Shown: one piece after another, positions 10,084 through 18,421 of the stretch
Layout: each line of letters opens with the position of its first letter
How positions within the stretch are numbered: position 1 is the first letter of the stretch
Assembly (NCBI RefSeq): GCF_000521785.1
Contig: NZ_JALZ01000006.1
Location: 1 to 64,000, forward strand
Length of the DNA stretch: 64,000 nt
Direction of reading: 5' to 3'
Source: Roseivivax halodurans JCM 10272
GTDB taxonomy: Bacteria > Pseudomonadota > Alphaproteobacteria > Rhodobacterales > Rhodobacteraceae
Notes under the pieces: model-generated
Seen by the model: only the letters and a program-made list of their open reading frames with translations
Told to the model about the DNA's origin: nothing
Databases searched by the model: none
Position numbers and translations under genes: made by a program

Positions 10084-10112
10084 TGTCCCTCCGCAGACGT
10101 GATGCAGGGACA
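10084..10112 (-). promoter_or_regulatory. inverted repeat covering the luxI ribosome site
   Basis: Perfect 7-bp arms TGTCCCT and AGGGACA, 15 nt apart. In luxI mRNA the right arm contains the AGGG of the Shine-Dalgarno, 5 nt before the ATG. An inner GCA/TGC pairing can extend the stem. It could be a translation-inhibiting hairpin or a DNA operator. Confidence 0.5.
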
Positions 10113-10116
10113 CTCG

Positions 10117-10132
10117 CTTAAACGCGGTTAAC
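10117..10132 (-). promoter_or_regulatory. degenerate CtrA-like site upstream of luxI
   Basis: CTTA-N7-TTAAC on the plus strand differs from the CtrA consensus TTAA-N7-TTAAC at one half-site base (it also reads TTAA-N6-TTAA). It lies 38-53 bp upstream of the luxI ATG. Confidence 0.35.
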
Positions 10133-10156
10133 GGCCTCCAAGTCGCACGTGCGGCA

Positions 10157-10885
10157 TCACACCACGATCGCGCCGCGCTGCAACGCGCGGGCCACCGCAT
10201 GGGTGGTGTTGACGGCCCCGAGCTTGTGCCGCGCGCTCTCGATATAGACCCGCAGCGTGTGCTCCGAGATCGAGAGCGTGCTCGCCACCTGCGCCCGGCT
10301 GTATCCCACCGCGAGCAGCGTCAGGGCATCCACCTCGCGCGGCGAGAGCGTCACGGCACGGTCGGGCGTGCGATCGGGCTCGAGGTCCAGGGCCTTGCGA
10401 TTGAAGTCGTGCGCAAGGAGGATCATGTCGCGCCGGTTGCGCTCTATGAAATCGGCCCAGGTGGCGTCGTCGCAGGAATCGTTGCAGGTGAAGAGCGCGA
10501 ATTGCCCGTTCGGCCCGCGGATCGGGATCGAGTATCCCTGATTGCCCACCCCGTGCTCGATCGCATCGGCGAGAAAGCCCCGGGCGGCCCGGCTCGACCA
10601 GTCGAGGCGCTTCCACTCGACCGGGTGGAAGCGCTGGTAACAGCCGAGGATCACGGGATCTATCCGCACGTACTTGCGCTCGAGATAGCGTAGCACCCAG
10701 GCCTCGGAATAGGTGCCGCACCCGTATTGGTCGCCGTTGCTGTTGACCCAGTGATACACCACGTTGGTGATGCCGTATTCGTCGCGAATACGTTCGGACA
10801 GGGCCTGCAGATCGTCGATGCCCTCAGCGGAGTCCAACCCGGCGAGAACCCGGTCGATCGAGCCAATCGTGGAGACGTAGCCCAT
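10157..10885 (-). CDS. luxR: LuxR-family quorum-sensing transcriptional regulator
   Basis: A 242-aa regulator. The N-terminal autoinducer-binding domain (to about residue 165) has W-x3-Y (AWVLRYLE), the Asp-Pro of YVRIDPVILG, a later Trp and the Gly-Pro loop IRGPNGQFALF. The C-terminal GerE helix-turn-helix is LSPREVDALTLLAVGYSRAQ to about residue 235. AAGAGGAGG lies 6 nt before the chosen ATG (MGYVSTIGS). It is expected to bind the LuxI signal and control luxI. A small ORF in another frame overlaps its first 62 nt. Confidence 0.94.
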   Translation of the reverse strand: MGYVSTIGSIDRVLAGLDSAEGIDDLQALSERIRDEYGITNVVYHWVNSNGDQYGCGTYSEAWVLRYLERKYVRIDPVILGCYQRFHPVEWKRLDWSSRAARGFLADAIEHGVGNQGYSIPIRGPNGQFALFTCNDSCDDATWADFIERNRRDMILLAHDFNRKALDLEPDRTPDRAVTLSPREVDALTLLAVGYSRAQVASTLSISEHTLRVYIESARHKLGAVNTTHAVARALQRGAIVV

Positions 10886-11030
10886 CGTGGGCCTCCTCTT
10901 CGCGCGACGCGATCTCGATATGCGCGACGAGCCTTGTGTCGTCCAGCTGCACCGCAAGAGCCGACAGCCCGTTCTGGCGCGCATAATCTCCGAGATCGGA
11001 CAGAACGTCGATGATCCAGTCGTGTTTCAT
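10824..11030 (-). CDS. small conserved-looking protein preceding and overlapping luxR
   Basis: A 68-aa ORF beginning MKHDWIIDVLSDLGDYARQN and continuing GLSALAVQLDDTRLVAHIEI. As I recall, similar short helical proteins precede luxR genes in Rhodobacteraceae, which is why I call it real. It ends 62 nt inside luxR in a different frame, so its last third is constrained by overlap. Only a weak GGGGGCGAG precedes the ATG. A perfect CtrA box lies 20 bp upstream. The function is unknown; translational coupling to luxR is plausible. Confidence 0.6.
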   Translation of the reverse strand: MKHDWIIDVLSDLGDYARQNGLSALAVQLDDTRLVAHIEIASREEEAHDGLRLHDWLDRPGSRRVGLR

Positions 11031-11049
11031 CGTTCTCGCCCCCAAAAGG

Positions 11050-11064
11050 TTAACGTTGTGTTAA
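11050..11064 (-). promoter_or_regulatory. CtrA binding-site match TTAA-N7-TTAA
   Basis: TTAACGTTGTGTTAA is an exact match to the alphaproteobacterial CtrA consensus TTAA-N7-TTAA and also a 5-5-5 inverted repeat. It lies 20-34 bp upstream of the small ORF that heads the luxR unit. Confidence 0.6.
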
Positions 11065-11108
11065 TCGAAATTACCAATTCGTGGGGCCGCTGCCTATTCG
11101 CGGATTGT

Positions 11109-11130
11109 CCTTCCCCAGATCAGGGGAAGG
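11109..11130. other. 8-bp inverted repeat between luxR unit and ccr
   Basis: CCTTCCCC and GGGGAAGG arms around AGATCA form a perfect hairpin or operator. There is no adjacent T tract, so it is not a clear terminator. It sits in the 257-nt gap between the luxR unit and the end of ccr. Confidence 0.4.
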
Positions 11131-11233
11131 CGCGGCGCGCGAAGGCCTTCCTCCGATTGGGCGTCCGTCCCGGACCGAGCCAGCCCCCCGCGACCCGGAT
11201 CCATTCCCTGGGGCGAATCGCCTCGTCCGGACC

Positions 11234-11262
11234 AAAAAAAGGGGGCGCCGAGCGCGCCCCCC
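11234..11262 (-). terminator. intrinsic terminator of ccr
   Basis: On the minus strand, GGGGGGCGCG-CTC-GGCGCCCCC is followed by a run of seven T. It begins 26 nt beyond the ccr stop codon. Confidence 0.88.
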
Positions 11263-11287
11263 TTAACCTTCCGCTCACGCGTGTCCG

Positions 11288-12574
11288 TCACTTCCGAGCT
11301 TCGAGCGCGTCCTCCAGCGTCCGCAGGCCGGTCTTCGGGGATTGCACCAGCACCGACATGTTCCCCGGCTTGTGCTCGTTGCGCATCATCTTCATGTGCG
11401 CCGCGGGGATCTCTGCCCAGGGAAAGACCTCGGACATGCAGGGATCGAGCCGGCGCTCGAGCATCAGCTTGTTCGCCGCCGCCGCCTGCTTGAGATGGGC
11501 GAAGTGCGACCCCTGCAGGCGCTTCTGGTGCATCCACATGTAGCGCACGTCGAACGTCGTGTTGAACCCGCTGGTGCCGGCGCAGATGACGACCATGCCG
11601 CCCTTCTTCACCACCAGCGTCGAGACCGGGAAGGTCGCCTCGCCCGGATGCTCGAAGACCATGTCGACATTCACGCCCTTGCCGGTGATGTCCCAGATCG
11701 CCTTGCCGAACTTTCGCGCCTCCTTGAGCCACTCGTTGTATTCGGGCGTGTTGACCGTGGGCAGCTGCCCCCAGCAGTTGAAGTCCTTGCGGTTGATGAC
11801 GCCCTTGGCGCCCATCGACATGACGAAGTCGCGCTTGCTTTCGTCCGAGATGACCCCGATCGCATTAGCGCCCGCCGTGTTCGCCAACTGGATCGCGTAG
11901 GAGCCGAGCCCGCCCGACGCGCCCCAGACCAGCACGTTCTGGCCGGGCTTCAGCTCGTGCGGATGGTGACCGAACAGCATCCGGTAGGCTGTGGCGAGCG
12001 TCAGCGTGTAGCAGGCGGCCTCCTCCCAGGTCAGGTGCTTCGGGCGCGGCATGAGCTGCTGGGCCTGCACGTTGGTGAACTGCGCGAAGGAGCCGTCCGG
12101 CGTCTCGTAGCCCCAGATCCGCTGGGTCGGCGAGAGCATCGGGTCGCCGCCGTTGCACTCCTCGTCGTCGCCGTCGTCCTGGTTGCAGTGGATCACCACC
12201 TCGTCGCCGACCTTCCAGCGCCGCACCTTGTCCCCCACGGCCCAGACGATGCCCGACGCGTCGGAGCCCGCGATGTGGAACTCGGCCCCGTGCACGTCGA
12301 AGGGGGAGATCGGCACGCCCTTGCCCGCCCAGACGCCGTTGTAGTTCACGCCGGCCGCCATCACGAGCACGAGGACCTGATGGCTGTCGAGCGTCGGGAC
12401 GTCGACGACTTCCTCCTGGAACGACGTGTCCGGATCCCCGTGACGCTCCCGCCGGATGCACCAGCAGTACATCTTCTTCGGCACGTAGCCCATCGGGGGC
12501 ATTTCGCCGACCTCGTAGAGATCCTTCTCGGGCGCGTCGTACTGGGCGATGTCTGTCTGCGTGTCGAGAGCCAT
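11288..12574 (-). CDS. ccr: crotonyl-CoA carboxylase/reductase
   Basis: Key enzyme of the ethylmalonyl-CoA pathway: crotonyl-CoA + CO2 + NADPH gives ethylmalonyl-CoA. The 428-aa length and medium-chain reductase fold fit. The N-terminus contains EVGEMPPMGYVPKKMYCWCI, characteristic of Ccr. The nucleotide-binding loop is LVWGASGGLGSYAIQLA. Ccr-specific segments include NRKDFNCWGQLPTVNTPEYN and VFEHPGEATFPVS. The start has AAGGAGG 7 nt upstream. It has its own terminator. ecm lies on the opposite strand two genes away; mch and mcl2 are 12-14 kb further on. Confidence 0.97.
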   Translation of the reverse strand: MALDTQTDIAQYDAPEKDLYEVGEMPPMGYVPKKMYCWCIRRERHGDPDTSFQEEVVDVPTLDSHQVLVLVMAAGVNYNGVWAGKGVPISPFDVHGAEFHIAGSDASGIVWAVGDKVRRWKVGDEVVIHCNQDDGDDEECNGGDPMLSPTQRIWGYETPDGSFAQFTNVQAQQLMPRPKHLTWEEAACYTLTLATAYRMLFGHHPHELKPGQNVLVWGASGGLGSYAIQLANTAGANAIGVISDESKRDFVMSMGAKGVINRKDFNCWGQLPTVNTPEYNEWLKEARKFGKAIWDITGKGVNVDMVFEHPGEATFPVSTLVVKKGGMVVICAGTSGFNTTFDVRYMWMHQKRLQGSHFAHLKQAAAANKLMLERRLDPCMSEVFPWAEIPAAHMKMMRNEHKPGNMSVLVQSPKTGLRTLEDALEARK

Positions 12575-12705
12575 CGGAGCCTCCTTCGTGATGTCCTGAG
12601 GGGGCCCGGGACGCCTTTGCCGCGCCGCAGAATCGCCACCCGTTTGGTGACGGATAACTTTCGCCACGCAACAATTCAACACGAATGACGCGGCTGTTTG
12701 AAACT

Positions 12706-14097
12706 TTATGACCCCGCAGGTGCAGAAAGTTTCATCTTCGCGCCCGGGTCAGGGACCAGATGCGCAATGGAAGCGGCGTAATATTCCGCGAGCGCCCGGC
12801 CGCTCTCGGTGACGCGGTAGCCCCCTTCGGCCTCCTCCGCGATCTCGCGCTCGATGAGCGTCCGCAGCCCGAACTCCACCGCGTAATCGCGCTGGCCCCG
12901 TGGCAGGTGCACCGTCCCTCCCTTCAGGCCCTCGACGGCCTTGCCAAAGGCGCATTCGAGCCCCGCGCGGTCGAGCGGCCCCTCCGACAGCAGCAGATGC
13001 GCGACCATCGGCACCGGCAGGACGGGGGTCACGGCGCCGATCCGGCTCAGAAGTTCGGTCCCGAGGCGCTGCGGCGCATCCGCAAGTTCGGGCCTGTCCC
13101 GCAACGACAGAGGCGTTCCGAAACTCACCGCGGCATAGCCGAAGCGGTGGAACCGGCCCGTCAGCCGAAGCCAGAGCTGGCGCAACGCGAAGCGCGCGAC
13201 GACCCCGATGCGCGCATCGAACCGCCGCCCCCCCTCGGCCGCCGCCTTCACCAGGATGCGGTCCTCGAGCACACGGTCGTAATTGAGCGCGACCGGCACG
13301 AAGACGACGTCCCGCTCGTCGAGATCCGCGCCATCGGTGATGTATTTCAGAAGACCGACCTTCGGCGTCGAGAGCGCGCCGTCGAGGCTGAGACCACCCT
13401 CGGGAAAGATCGCCTGTGTCACCCCGCCGGTCGTCGCCATCTGCACGTAGCGCTGCAGCACCCGGCGATAGAGCCCGTTGCGCGACTTCCGCCGGATGAA
13501 ATAGGCCCCCATCGCGCGGATGAGGCGGGAGAGGGGCCAGACCTGCGCCCACTCGCCCACGGCATAGGAAAGCGCGGAGCGGTCGGCCGCGAGGTAGGTG
13601 ACCAACACGTAATCCATGTTCGAGCGATGGTTCATGACGAAGACCACCGTCGCGTCCTTGTCGATCGCCGAAAGCTCGCTCGTGTCGTGTCGCACCATCC
13701 GAACGCGGTAGAGCGCGTTGGAAAAGGCGCGCGCGGCCCGGATCGCTATGCCGAAATAGGCGACGGCCGAGAACGACGGCACGATCTCGCGCGCATAACG
13801 GCGCGCCTCCTCGAAGGCGACGTCCTCGCGCACGCCGGTCTCGCGGGCATGCTCCACGATCGCCTCGGTCACTTCCGGATCGTAGCAGAGCCGCTGGATC
13901 AGGTCGTAGCGCCGGGCGAGTTTGAAGGGCTGGATCGGCCGTTCGAGCCGCTGGTTGAGCCGCGCCACGGCCCGTTCGAGACGCCGCCGCAGGAACCAGC
14001 GCACCGACGGAAACAGGAAATGCGACGCGAAGGTCACCGCCGCGAACGCCAGGATCAGAACGAATAGCCAGACGGGAAGAGTGACGGTCGCGGTCAT
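12706..14097 (-). CDS. glycerol-3-phosphate acyltransferase-like (PlsB/PlsC superfamily)
   Basis: A 463-aa membrane-associated acyltransferase. An N-terminal hydrophobic segment (VWLFVLILAFAAVTFASHFL) is followed by the acyltransferase domain, with motif I NHRSNMDYVLV near residues 156-166 and motif III FPEGGLSLDG near 228-237. The C-terminal part resembles the long PlsB-type acyltransferases of alphaproteobacteria. It likely acylates glycerol-3-phosphate for phospholipid synthesis, though the acceptor is inferred. It is 131 nt upstream of ccr on the same strand, with no visible terminator between. Confidence 0.8.
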   Translation of the reverse strand: MTATVTLPVWLFVLILAFAAVTFASHFLFPSVRWFLRRRLERAVARLNQRLERPIQPFKLARRYDLIQRLCYDPEVTEAIVEHARETGVREDVAFEEARRYAREIVPSFSAVAYFGIAIRAARAFSNALYRVRMVRHDTSELSAIDKDATVVFVMNHRSNMDYVLVTYLAADRSALSYAVGEWAQVWPLSRLIRAMGAYFIRRKSRNGLYRRVLQRYVQMATTGGVTQAIFPEGGLSLDGALSTPKVGLLKYITDGADLDERDVVFVPVALNYDRVLEDRILVKAAAEGGRRFDARIGVVARFALRQLWLRLTGRFHRFGYAAVSFGTPLSLRDRPELADAPQRLGTELLSRIGAVTPVLPVPMVAHLLLSEGPLDRAGLECAFGKAVEGLKGGTVHLPRGQRDYAVEFGLRTLIEREIAEEAEGGYRVTESGRALAEYYAASIAHLVPDPGAKMKLSAPAGS

Positions 14098-14257
14098 TGC
14101 GGCAAGGTCGCAGGCGCGCGGGACGCTGGCAAGTGTGCGCGCCTCCGCACCGAGGTCTCGCTAGGTCGGCGCGCATGCGCCAGACGCCCCGGTCGTCGCC
14201 GGCATCGGGCACGCCGCGCCGCGATGGCAATCACGTCCCGTGCCGCAACGCAGCGAA

Positions 14258-14284
14258 TTGACATTGGCACAATATTTCTACTAT
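14258..14284 (+). promoter_or_regulatory. ecm: candidate sigma70 promoter of ecm
   Basis: A perfect -35 TTGACA is followed 15 nt later by TACTAT (or 17 nt later by CTATCC), in the AT-richer stretch 58-84 bp before the ecm ATG. The divergent acyltransferase gene starts on the other side. Confidence 0.5.
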
Positions 14285-14341
14285 CCCGACTGATACGAAA
14301 CAAAATTACTCTCTCAGTTCATCCAACAGGTGACGCCCGCC

Positions 14342-16321
14342 ATGACCGACACGCCAGCCCTGCCGACCCGCGACAAGCCGTGGCTGATCCGCACCTATGC
14401 CGGCCATTCCACCGCCGCGGCCTCGAACGCGCTCTATCGCGGCAATCTCGCGAAGGGGCAAACGGGTCTTTCCGTCGCCTTCGACCTGCCGACGCAAACC
14501 GGTTACGACAGCGATCACGAATTGGCCAAGGGCGAGGTCGGAAAGGTCGGCGTTCCCGTCTGCCATCTCGGCGATATGCGGACGCTCTTCGACCAGATTC
14601 CGCTCGAGCAGATGAATACGTCGATGACGATCAACGCGACCGCGCCCTGGCTGCTCGCGCTCTATATCGCGGTCGCCGAGGAGCAGGGAGCCGATATCTC
14701 GAAGCTCACCGGAACGGTCCAGAACGACCTGATAAAGGAATATCTCAGCCGCGGCACCTATATCTGCCCGCCGAAACCGTCGCTGCGCATGATCGGAGAC
14801 GTCGCGGAATATTGCTACAAGCATGTTCCGAAATGGAACCCGATGAATGTCTGTTCCTATCACCTGCAGGAGGCGGGCGCGACGCCCGAGCAGGAGCTGG
14901 CATTCGCCCTCGCCACCGCAACGGCGGTTCTCGACGAGTTGAAACCGCGCGTGCCGGAAGAGGATTTCCCGATCCTCGCGGGACGCATCTCGTTCTTCGT
15001 GAACGCCGGCATCCGCTTCGTCACCGAGATGTGCAAGATGCGGGCCTTCGTCGATCTCTGGGACGAGATCCTAGCAGAGCGCTACGGCATCGAGGATCCG
15101 AAATACCGTCGCTTCCGCTATGGCGTGCAGGTCAATTCCCTGGGCCTGACCGAGCAGCAGCCGGAGAACAACGTCTATCGCATCCTGATCGAGATGCTTG
15201 CCGTCACCCTGTCGAAAAACGCCCGCGCCCGGGCGGTGCAATTGCCCGCGTGGAACGAGGCGCTCGGCCTGCCCCGCCCCTGGGACCAGCAATGGTCGAT
15301 GCGGATGCAGCAGATCATGGCCTACGAGACCGACCTTCTGGAATACGACGACCTCTTCGACGGCAATCCCGCGGTCGACCGCAAGGTCGAGGAGCTCAAG
15401 ACCGGCGCGCGGGCGGAATTGTCGAACCTCGACGCCATGGGCGGCGCGATCGAAGCCATCGATTACATGAAGGGCCGGCTCGTCGAGTCCAATGCGGACC
15501 GAGTGGTGCGCGTCGAGCGCGGCGAGACGGTGGTGGTCGGCGTCAATCGCTATGTCGAAAGCGAGCGCTCGCCGCTTCTCGGCGAGGATGGCGGCATCAT
15601 GACCGTCGATCCGGCGGTCGAGGCGGATCAGGTCGGACGGCTGACCGAATGGCGCTCGAGCCGAGACGCCAGCGCAGTAACGGCGGCGCTCGCGAAACTG
15701 AGGGCGGCGGCGCGCGAGGGGCGCAACGTGATGGAGGCCTCGATTGCCGCGGCGAAGGCAGGCGTCACGACGGGCGAATGGGCCGGCGAGATGCGCGCGG
15801 CCCACGGCGAATATCGCGGTCCCACCGGCGTGTCCAAGGCGGTGTCGAACAAGGCCGAGGGTCTCGACGAGCTGCGCGACGCCGTCGAAGCGGTCTCGAG
15901 CCGACTGGGCCGCAGGCTCCGGTTCCTCGTCGGCAAGCCCGGCCTCGACGGCCATTCGAACGGGGCGGAACAGATTGCCTTTCGTGCCCGGGATTGCGGA
16001 ATGGACATCGATTACGAGGGTATCCGACTGACGCCGGCGCAGATCGTGGCCGCGGCAGAAAGCGGAAAAGCCCATGTCGTCGGTCTTTCCATTCTCTCGG
16101 GCAGCCATTTGCCACTTGTCGAGGAAACCCTCCGGAGGCTGCGCGACGCCGGTCTTGGCGATCTGCCCGTGATCGTCGGAGGCATCATTCCCGAGGACGA
16201 TGCCGACCGCCTCCGCAAAATGGGCGTCTCCCGCGTCTATACTCCGAAGGACTTCGAGTTGAACTCTATCATCCGCGATATCGTGACGCTGGTGGACTCG
16301 AAAGCGATTGCAGCCGAGTAG
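14342..16321 (+). CDS. ecm: ethylmalonyl-CoA mutase (B12-dependent)
   Basis: Converts ethylmalonyl-CoA to methylsuccinyl-CoA using adenosylcobalamin, the step after Ccr and epimerase. The 659-aa single chain has an N-terminal substrate barrel (KPWLIRTYAGHSTAAASNAL, LSVAFDLPTQTGYDSDH) and a C-terminal cobalamin domain. The cobalamin domain carries the DxHxxG motif in GKPGLDGHSNGAEQ and the loop VVGLSILSGSH. The ATG at 14342 was chosen over a GTG 12 nt earlier because AGGTGA is well spaced for it. A strong terminator follows. Confidence 0.96.
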   Translation: MTDTPALPTRDKPWLIRTYAGHSTAAASNALYRGNLAKGQTGLSVAFDLPTQTGYDSDHELAKGEVGKVGVPVCHLGDMRTLFDQIPLEQMNTSMTINATAPWLLALYIAVAEEQGADISKLTGTVQNDLIKEYLSRGTYICPPKPSLRMIGDVAEYCYKHVPKWNPMNVCSYHLQEAGATPEQELAFALATATAVLDELKPRVPEEDFPILAGRISFFVNAGIRFVTEMCKMRAFVDLWDEILAERYGIEDPKYRRFRYGVQVNSLGLTEQQPENNVYRILIEMLAVTLSKNARARAVQLPAWNEALGLPRPWDQQWSMRMQQIMAYETDLLEYDDLFDGNPAVDRKVEELKTGARAELSNLDAMGGAIEAIDYMKGRLVESNADRVVRVERGETVVVGVNRYVESERSPLLGEDGGIMTVDPAVEADQVGRLTEWRSSRDASAVTAALAKLRAAAREGRNVMEASIAAAKAGVTTGEWAGEMRAAHGEYRGPTGVSKAVSNKAEGLDELRDAVEAVSSRLGRRLRFLVGKPGLDGHSNGAEQIAFRARDCGMDIDYEGIRLTPAQIVAAAESGKAHVVGLSILSGSHLPLVEETLRRLRDAGLGDLPVIVGGIIPEDDADRLRKMGVSRVYTPKDFELNSIIRDIVTLVDSKAIAAE

Positions 16322-16345
16322 CGACAGAAACACCCGTCATAGCAG

Positions 16346-16378
16346 AAAGCCACCCGCCTCCGGGTGGCTTTTCTTTTT
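16346..16378 (+). terminator. intrinsic terminator of ecm
   Basis: A perfect 11-bp stem AAAGCCACCCG / CGGGTGGCTTT with loop CCTC is followed by a T-rich tract (TCTTTTT). It starts 25 nt after the ecm stop. Confidence 0.93.
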
Positions 16379-16476
16379 CGGATTGATATTAACCTCTTGG
16401 TGACACAAATTATGTCTTGTGAACGTTACGTGAATTCTGAACACACCAAGATTACTGAAAAAATTCGGAGGCAGTC

Positions 16477-16785
16477 ATGGAACTCAATCTCGACGAATAC
16501 TCGAAGGACGAACTCAAGAAGCTCAAGGTCGACGTGGATCGGGCATTGAAGACGATCGATCAACGCCGGAAAGCCGAAGCAAAGCGCGCTGCGGAAACGG
16601 CTGCTAAGGAATACGGCTTCTCCCTCGACGATCTCGTGGTCGATGGCGGCAAGGGATCGAAGGGGCTCCCGAAATACAAGAACCCGCTCGATCACTCGCA
16701 AACCTGGACCGGACGGGGTCGCAAACCCAACTGGGTGATTTCTGCCCTCGAGGACGGCCAATCGCTCGACGACCTGAAGATCTGA
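16477..16785 (+). CDS. H-NS family nucleoid protein (HvrA-like)
   Basis: A 102-aa protein. The N-terminal coiled-coil oligomerisation region ([20 protein letters not shown]) is followed by the C-terminal H-NS DNA-binding motif [20 protein letters not shown]. It is expected to bind curved AT-rich DNA; the Rhodobacter relative HvrA/Spb regulates photosynthesis and nitrogen genes. GGAGG sits 5 nt before the ATG, and the 98 bp upstream are markedly AT-rich, including CACAA-N8-TTGTG at 16406-16423, a possible autoregulatory target. deoD follows 4 nt later. Confidence 0.92.
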   Translation: MELNLDEYSKDELKKLKVDVDRALKTIDQRRKAEAKRAAETAAKEYGFSLDDLVVDGGKGSKGLPKYKNPLDHSQTWTGRGRKPNWVISALEDGQSLDDLKI

Positions 16786-16789
16786 ACGA

Positions 16790-17494
16790 ATGACCATCCA
16801 TATCGGGGCCGCCCCGGGTGATATCGCGGAAACCGTGCTCATGCCCGGAGACCCGTATCGCGCGAAATGGGCGGCCGAGACTTTTCTCGACGATCCCAAA
16901 CTGGTCAACGACGTGCGGGGCATGCTGGGCTATACCGGCACGTGGAAAGGCCAACGGGTCACCATTCACGGCTCGGGCATGGGCATGCCCTCGCTTTCGA
17001 TCTATGCGAACGAGCTGATCCGCGACTACGGCGCGAAGACCCTGATCCGCATCGGCTCCTGCGGGGCGATGCAGGAGCAGGTCTCCCTGCGCGACGTGAT
17101 CATCGCGATGACGGCGAGCGCGCTCTCGACCCCGTCGCGCGGCATCTTTCGCGAGATCGGCTTCGCCCCCTGCGCCGACTGGTCCCTCCTGCGCGCCGCG
17201 ACCCTTGCGGCAGAAGCGCGCGGCGCGACCTACCATGTCGGTGGCGTCTATTCGGCGGACGTCTTCTACGACGAGCGCCCGGACCTCAACGAGATCATGA
17301 CCCGTCACGGCGTGCTCGGCGTCGAAATGGAGGCGGCGGAGCTCTACAATGTCGCCGCCCGCCACGGCGTACGTGCGCTGGCCGTGCTGACCGTGAGCGA
17401 CCATCTTCTCAGGGAAGAGGCACTGTCGTCGAAGGATCGGGAAACCGGCTTTTCGGAGATGGTCCAGATCGCCCTCGAGGCCGCCTTCCCCTGA
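16790..17494 (+). CDS. deoD: purine-nucleoside phosphorylase, DeoD type
   Basis: A 234-aa trimeric/hexameric-type phosphorylase cleaving purine (deoxy)nucleosides to base and pentose-1-phosphate. Family signatures are [20 protein letters not shown] at the start, the phosphate and ribose loop [22 protein letters not shown], and [13 protein letters not shown] near residue 180. It begins 4 nt after the H-NS-family gene, indicating a shared transcript. A GC hairpin separates it from the convergent DUF1989 gene. Confidence 0.96.
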   Translation: MTIHIGAAPGDIAETVLMPGDPYRAKWAAETFLDDPKLVNDVRGMLGYTGTWKGQRVTIHGSGMGMPSLSIYANELIRDYGAKTLIRIGSCGAMQEQVSLRDVIIAMTASALSTPSRGIFREIGFAPCADWSLLRAATLAAEARGATYHVGGVYSADVFYDERPDLNEIMTRHGVLGVEMEAAELYNVAARHGVRALAVLTVSDHLLREEALSSKDRETGFSEMVQIALEAAFP

Positions 17495-17503
17495 CAGCGG
17501 GCG

Positions 17504-17521
17504 GCGCCCCTTCCGGGGCGC
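17504..17521. terminator. GC hairpin between convergent deoD and DUF1989 genes
   Basis: A perfect 7-bp stem GCGCCCC / GGGGCGC with loop TTCC, 10 nt after the deoD stop and 3 nt from the DUF1989 stop. There is no T tract on either side, so termination is possible but unproven. Confidence 0.45.
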
Positions 17522-17523
17522 GC

Positions 17524-18369
17524 CTACAGTCCGTGGCCGCGGTCGTAACCATTCGGGACCGTCGGCGCCCAGCCCTCGAGCGCCCCTGCCCGCGGCACGA
17601 GTATCTCGACGTCGAGCGGATGGCAGGCCGCGGTGTCGCTCGAATGCTCCGCCCCGCAATCCCCGCCCGGACAGGCGCTGAGCGCTCCCAGAAGGCCGAT
17701 TTCCGCGAAGAAGGTCAGCGCGTCGCCCGGCCGGACCGGCGAGGCCTTCATGAAGTACCGGCCCGCCTCACGTGTAAAGCCGGTGCACATGAAGACGTTG
17801 AGAACGTCGTGGACATGCGCTTCGGCCTCCTGCGGCGTCACGCCGATCTCTGCCGCCAGGGCGCGCGAGAGGTTCGAATGGCAGCAATGGTGATACTGCG
17901 CGCCCGAGAGGAGCTGCGCGGTATAGGGATCGCAGCGCGTCCCGATCACGTCGTGCACCGACCCGCCGTCGGCATCGATGCCGTACCAGCCGAGGTCGTC
18001 CGCCACGATCGTGGCCATGGCGCGCAAATAGGGAAAGGACGACCAGAGCCTGTCCCCTGTGCCGACATGCGTGCCGTGCAGCGCGCGGGTCTTGCCCGAG
18101 TAGAAGCGCTCCGCCAGATCGTCCGTGGCCCAGAGGTTCAGATCGCCGACCTGCGGCCCCTCGACCGACCGTATCCGGAAGAACGCCCCCGCAGGCACGC
18201 GGAACGTCGCCGCCTCGCGCGGAGCAACCCGGATGGTCTCGACGTGCTCCGCCCCGTCCAGAGCCGCGCGATACGCCTCCAGCGGTGGCGTCGGCAGTGC
18301 GTCTGGCGGATAGCAGATTACCGCAGGGGCGGACCGTCGCGCGTTTGCATCCTCCGGCTCTCGTGTCAT
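17524..18369 (-). CDS. DUF1989 (urea carboxylase-associated) family protein
   Basis: A 281-aa protein recognisable as DUF1989 by GDLNLWATDDLAERFYSGKT, the segment RCDPYTAQLLSGAQYHHCCHS, and VHDVLNVFMCTGF. Conserved Cys and His residues suggest a metal site. Family members are often found near urea carboxylase or nitrogen metabolism genes; none is here, but a basic-amino-acid decarboxylase gene is next. The reaction is unknown. The coding frame starts at MTREPEDANARRS; a downstream start cannot be excluded. Confidence 0.8.
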   Translation of the reverse strand: MTREPEDANARRSAPAVICYPPDALPTPPLEAYRAALDGAEHVETIRVAPREAATFRVPAGAFFRIRSVEGPQVGDLNLWATDDLAERFYSGKTRALHGTHVGTGDRLWSSFPYLRAMATIVADDLGWYGIDADGGSVHDVIGTRCDPYTAQLLSGAQYHHCCHSNLSRALAAEIGVTPQEAEAHVHDVLNVFMCTGFTREAGRYFMKASPVRPGDALTFFAEIGLLGALSACPGGDCGAEHSSDTAACHPLDVEILVPRAGALEGWAPTVPNGYDRGHGL

Positions 18370-18384
18370 CGCCGCGCCTCCCTG

Positions 18385-18406
18385 CTTCTTCTTGGCTCAA
18401 ATACTC
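18385..18406 (+). repeat. partial copy of dispersed CTTCTTCTTGG...AAATACTC element
   Basis: CTTCTTCTTGGC followed after 2 nt by AAATACTC matches the left half of the intergenic element at 39324. The right half has diverged. It lies between the DUF1989 start and the ODC terminator. Confidence 0.5.
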
Positions 18407-18421
18407 AAATCCCACCGGGCC

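Noticed and set aside
14264-14280. TGGCAC-like sigma54 element upstream of ecm
   Set aside because: TTGGCAC is present but the -12 GC element is missing (TTTCT in place of TTGCA). A sigma70-type TTGACA fits better.
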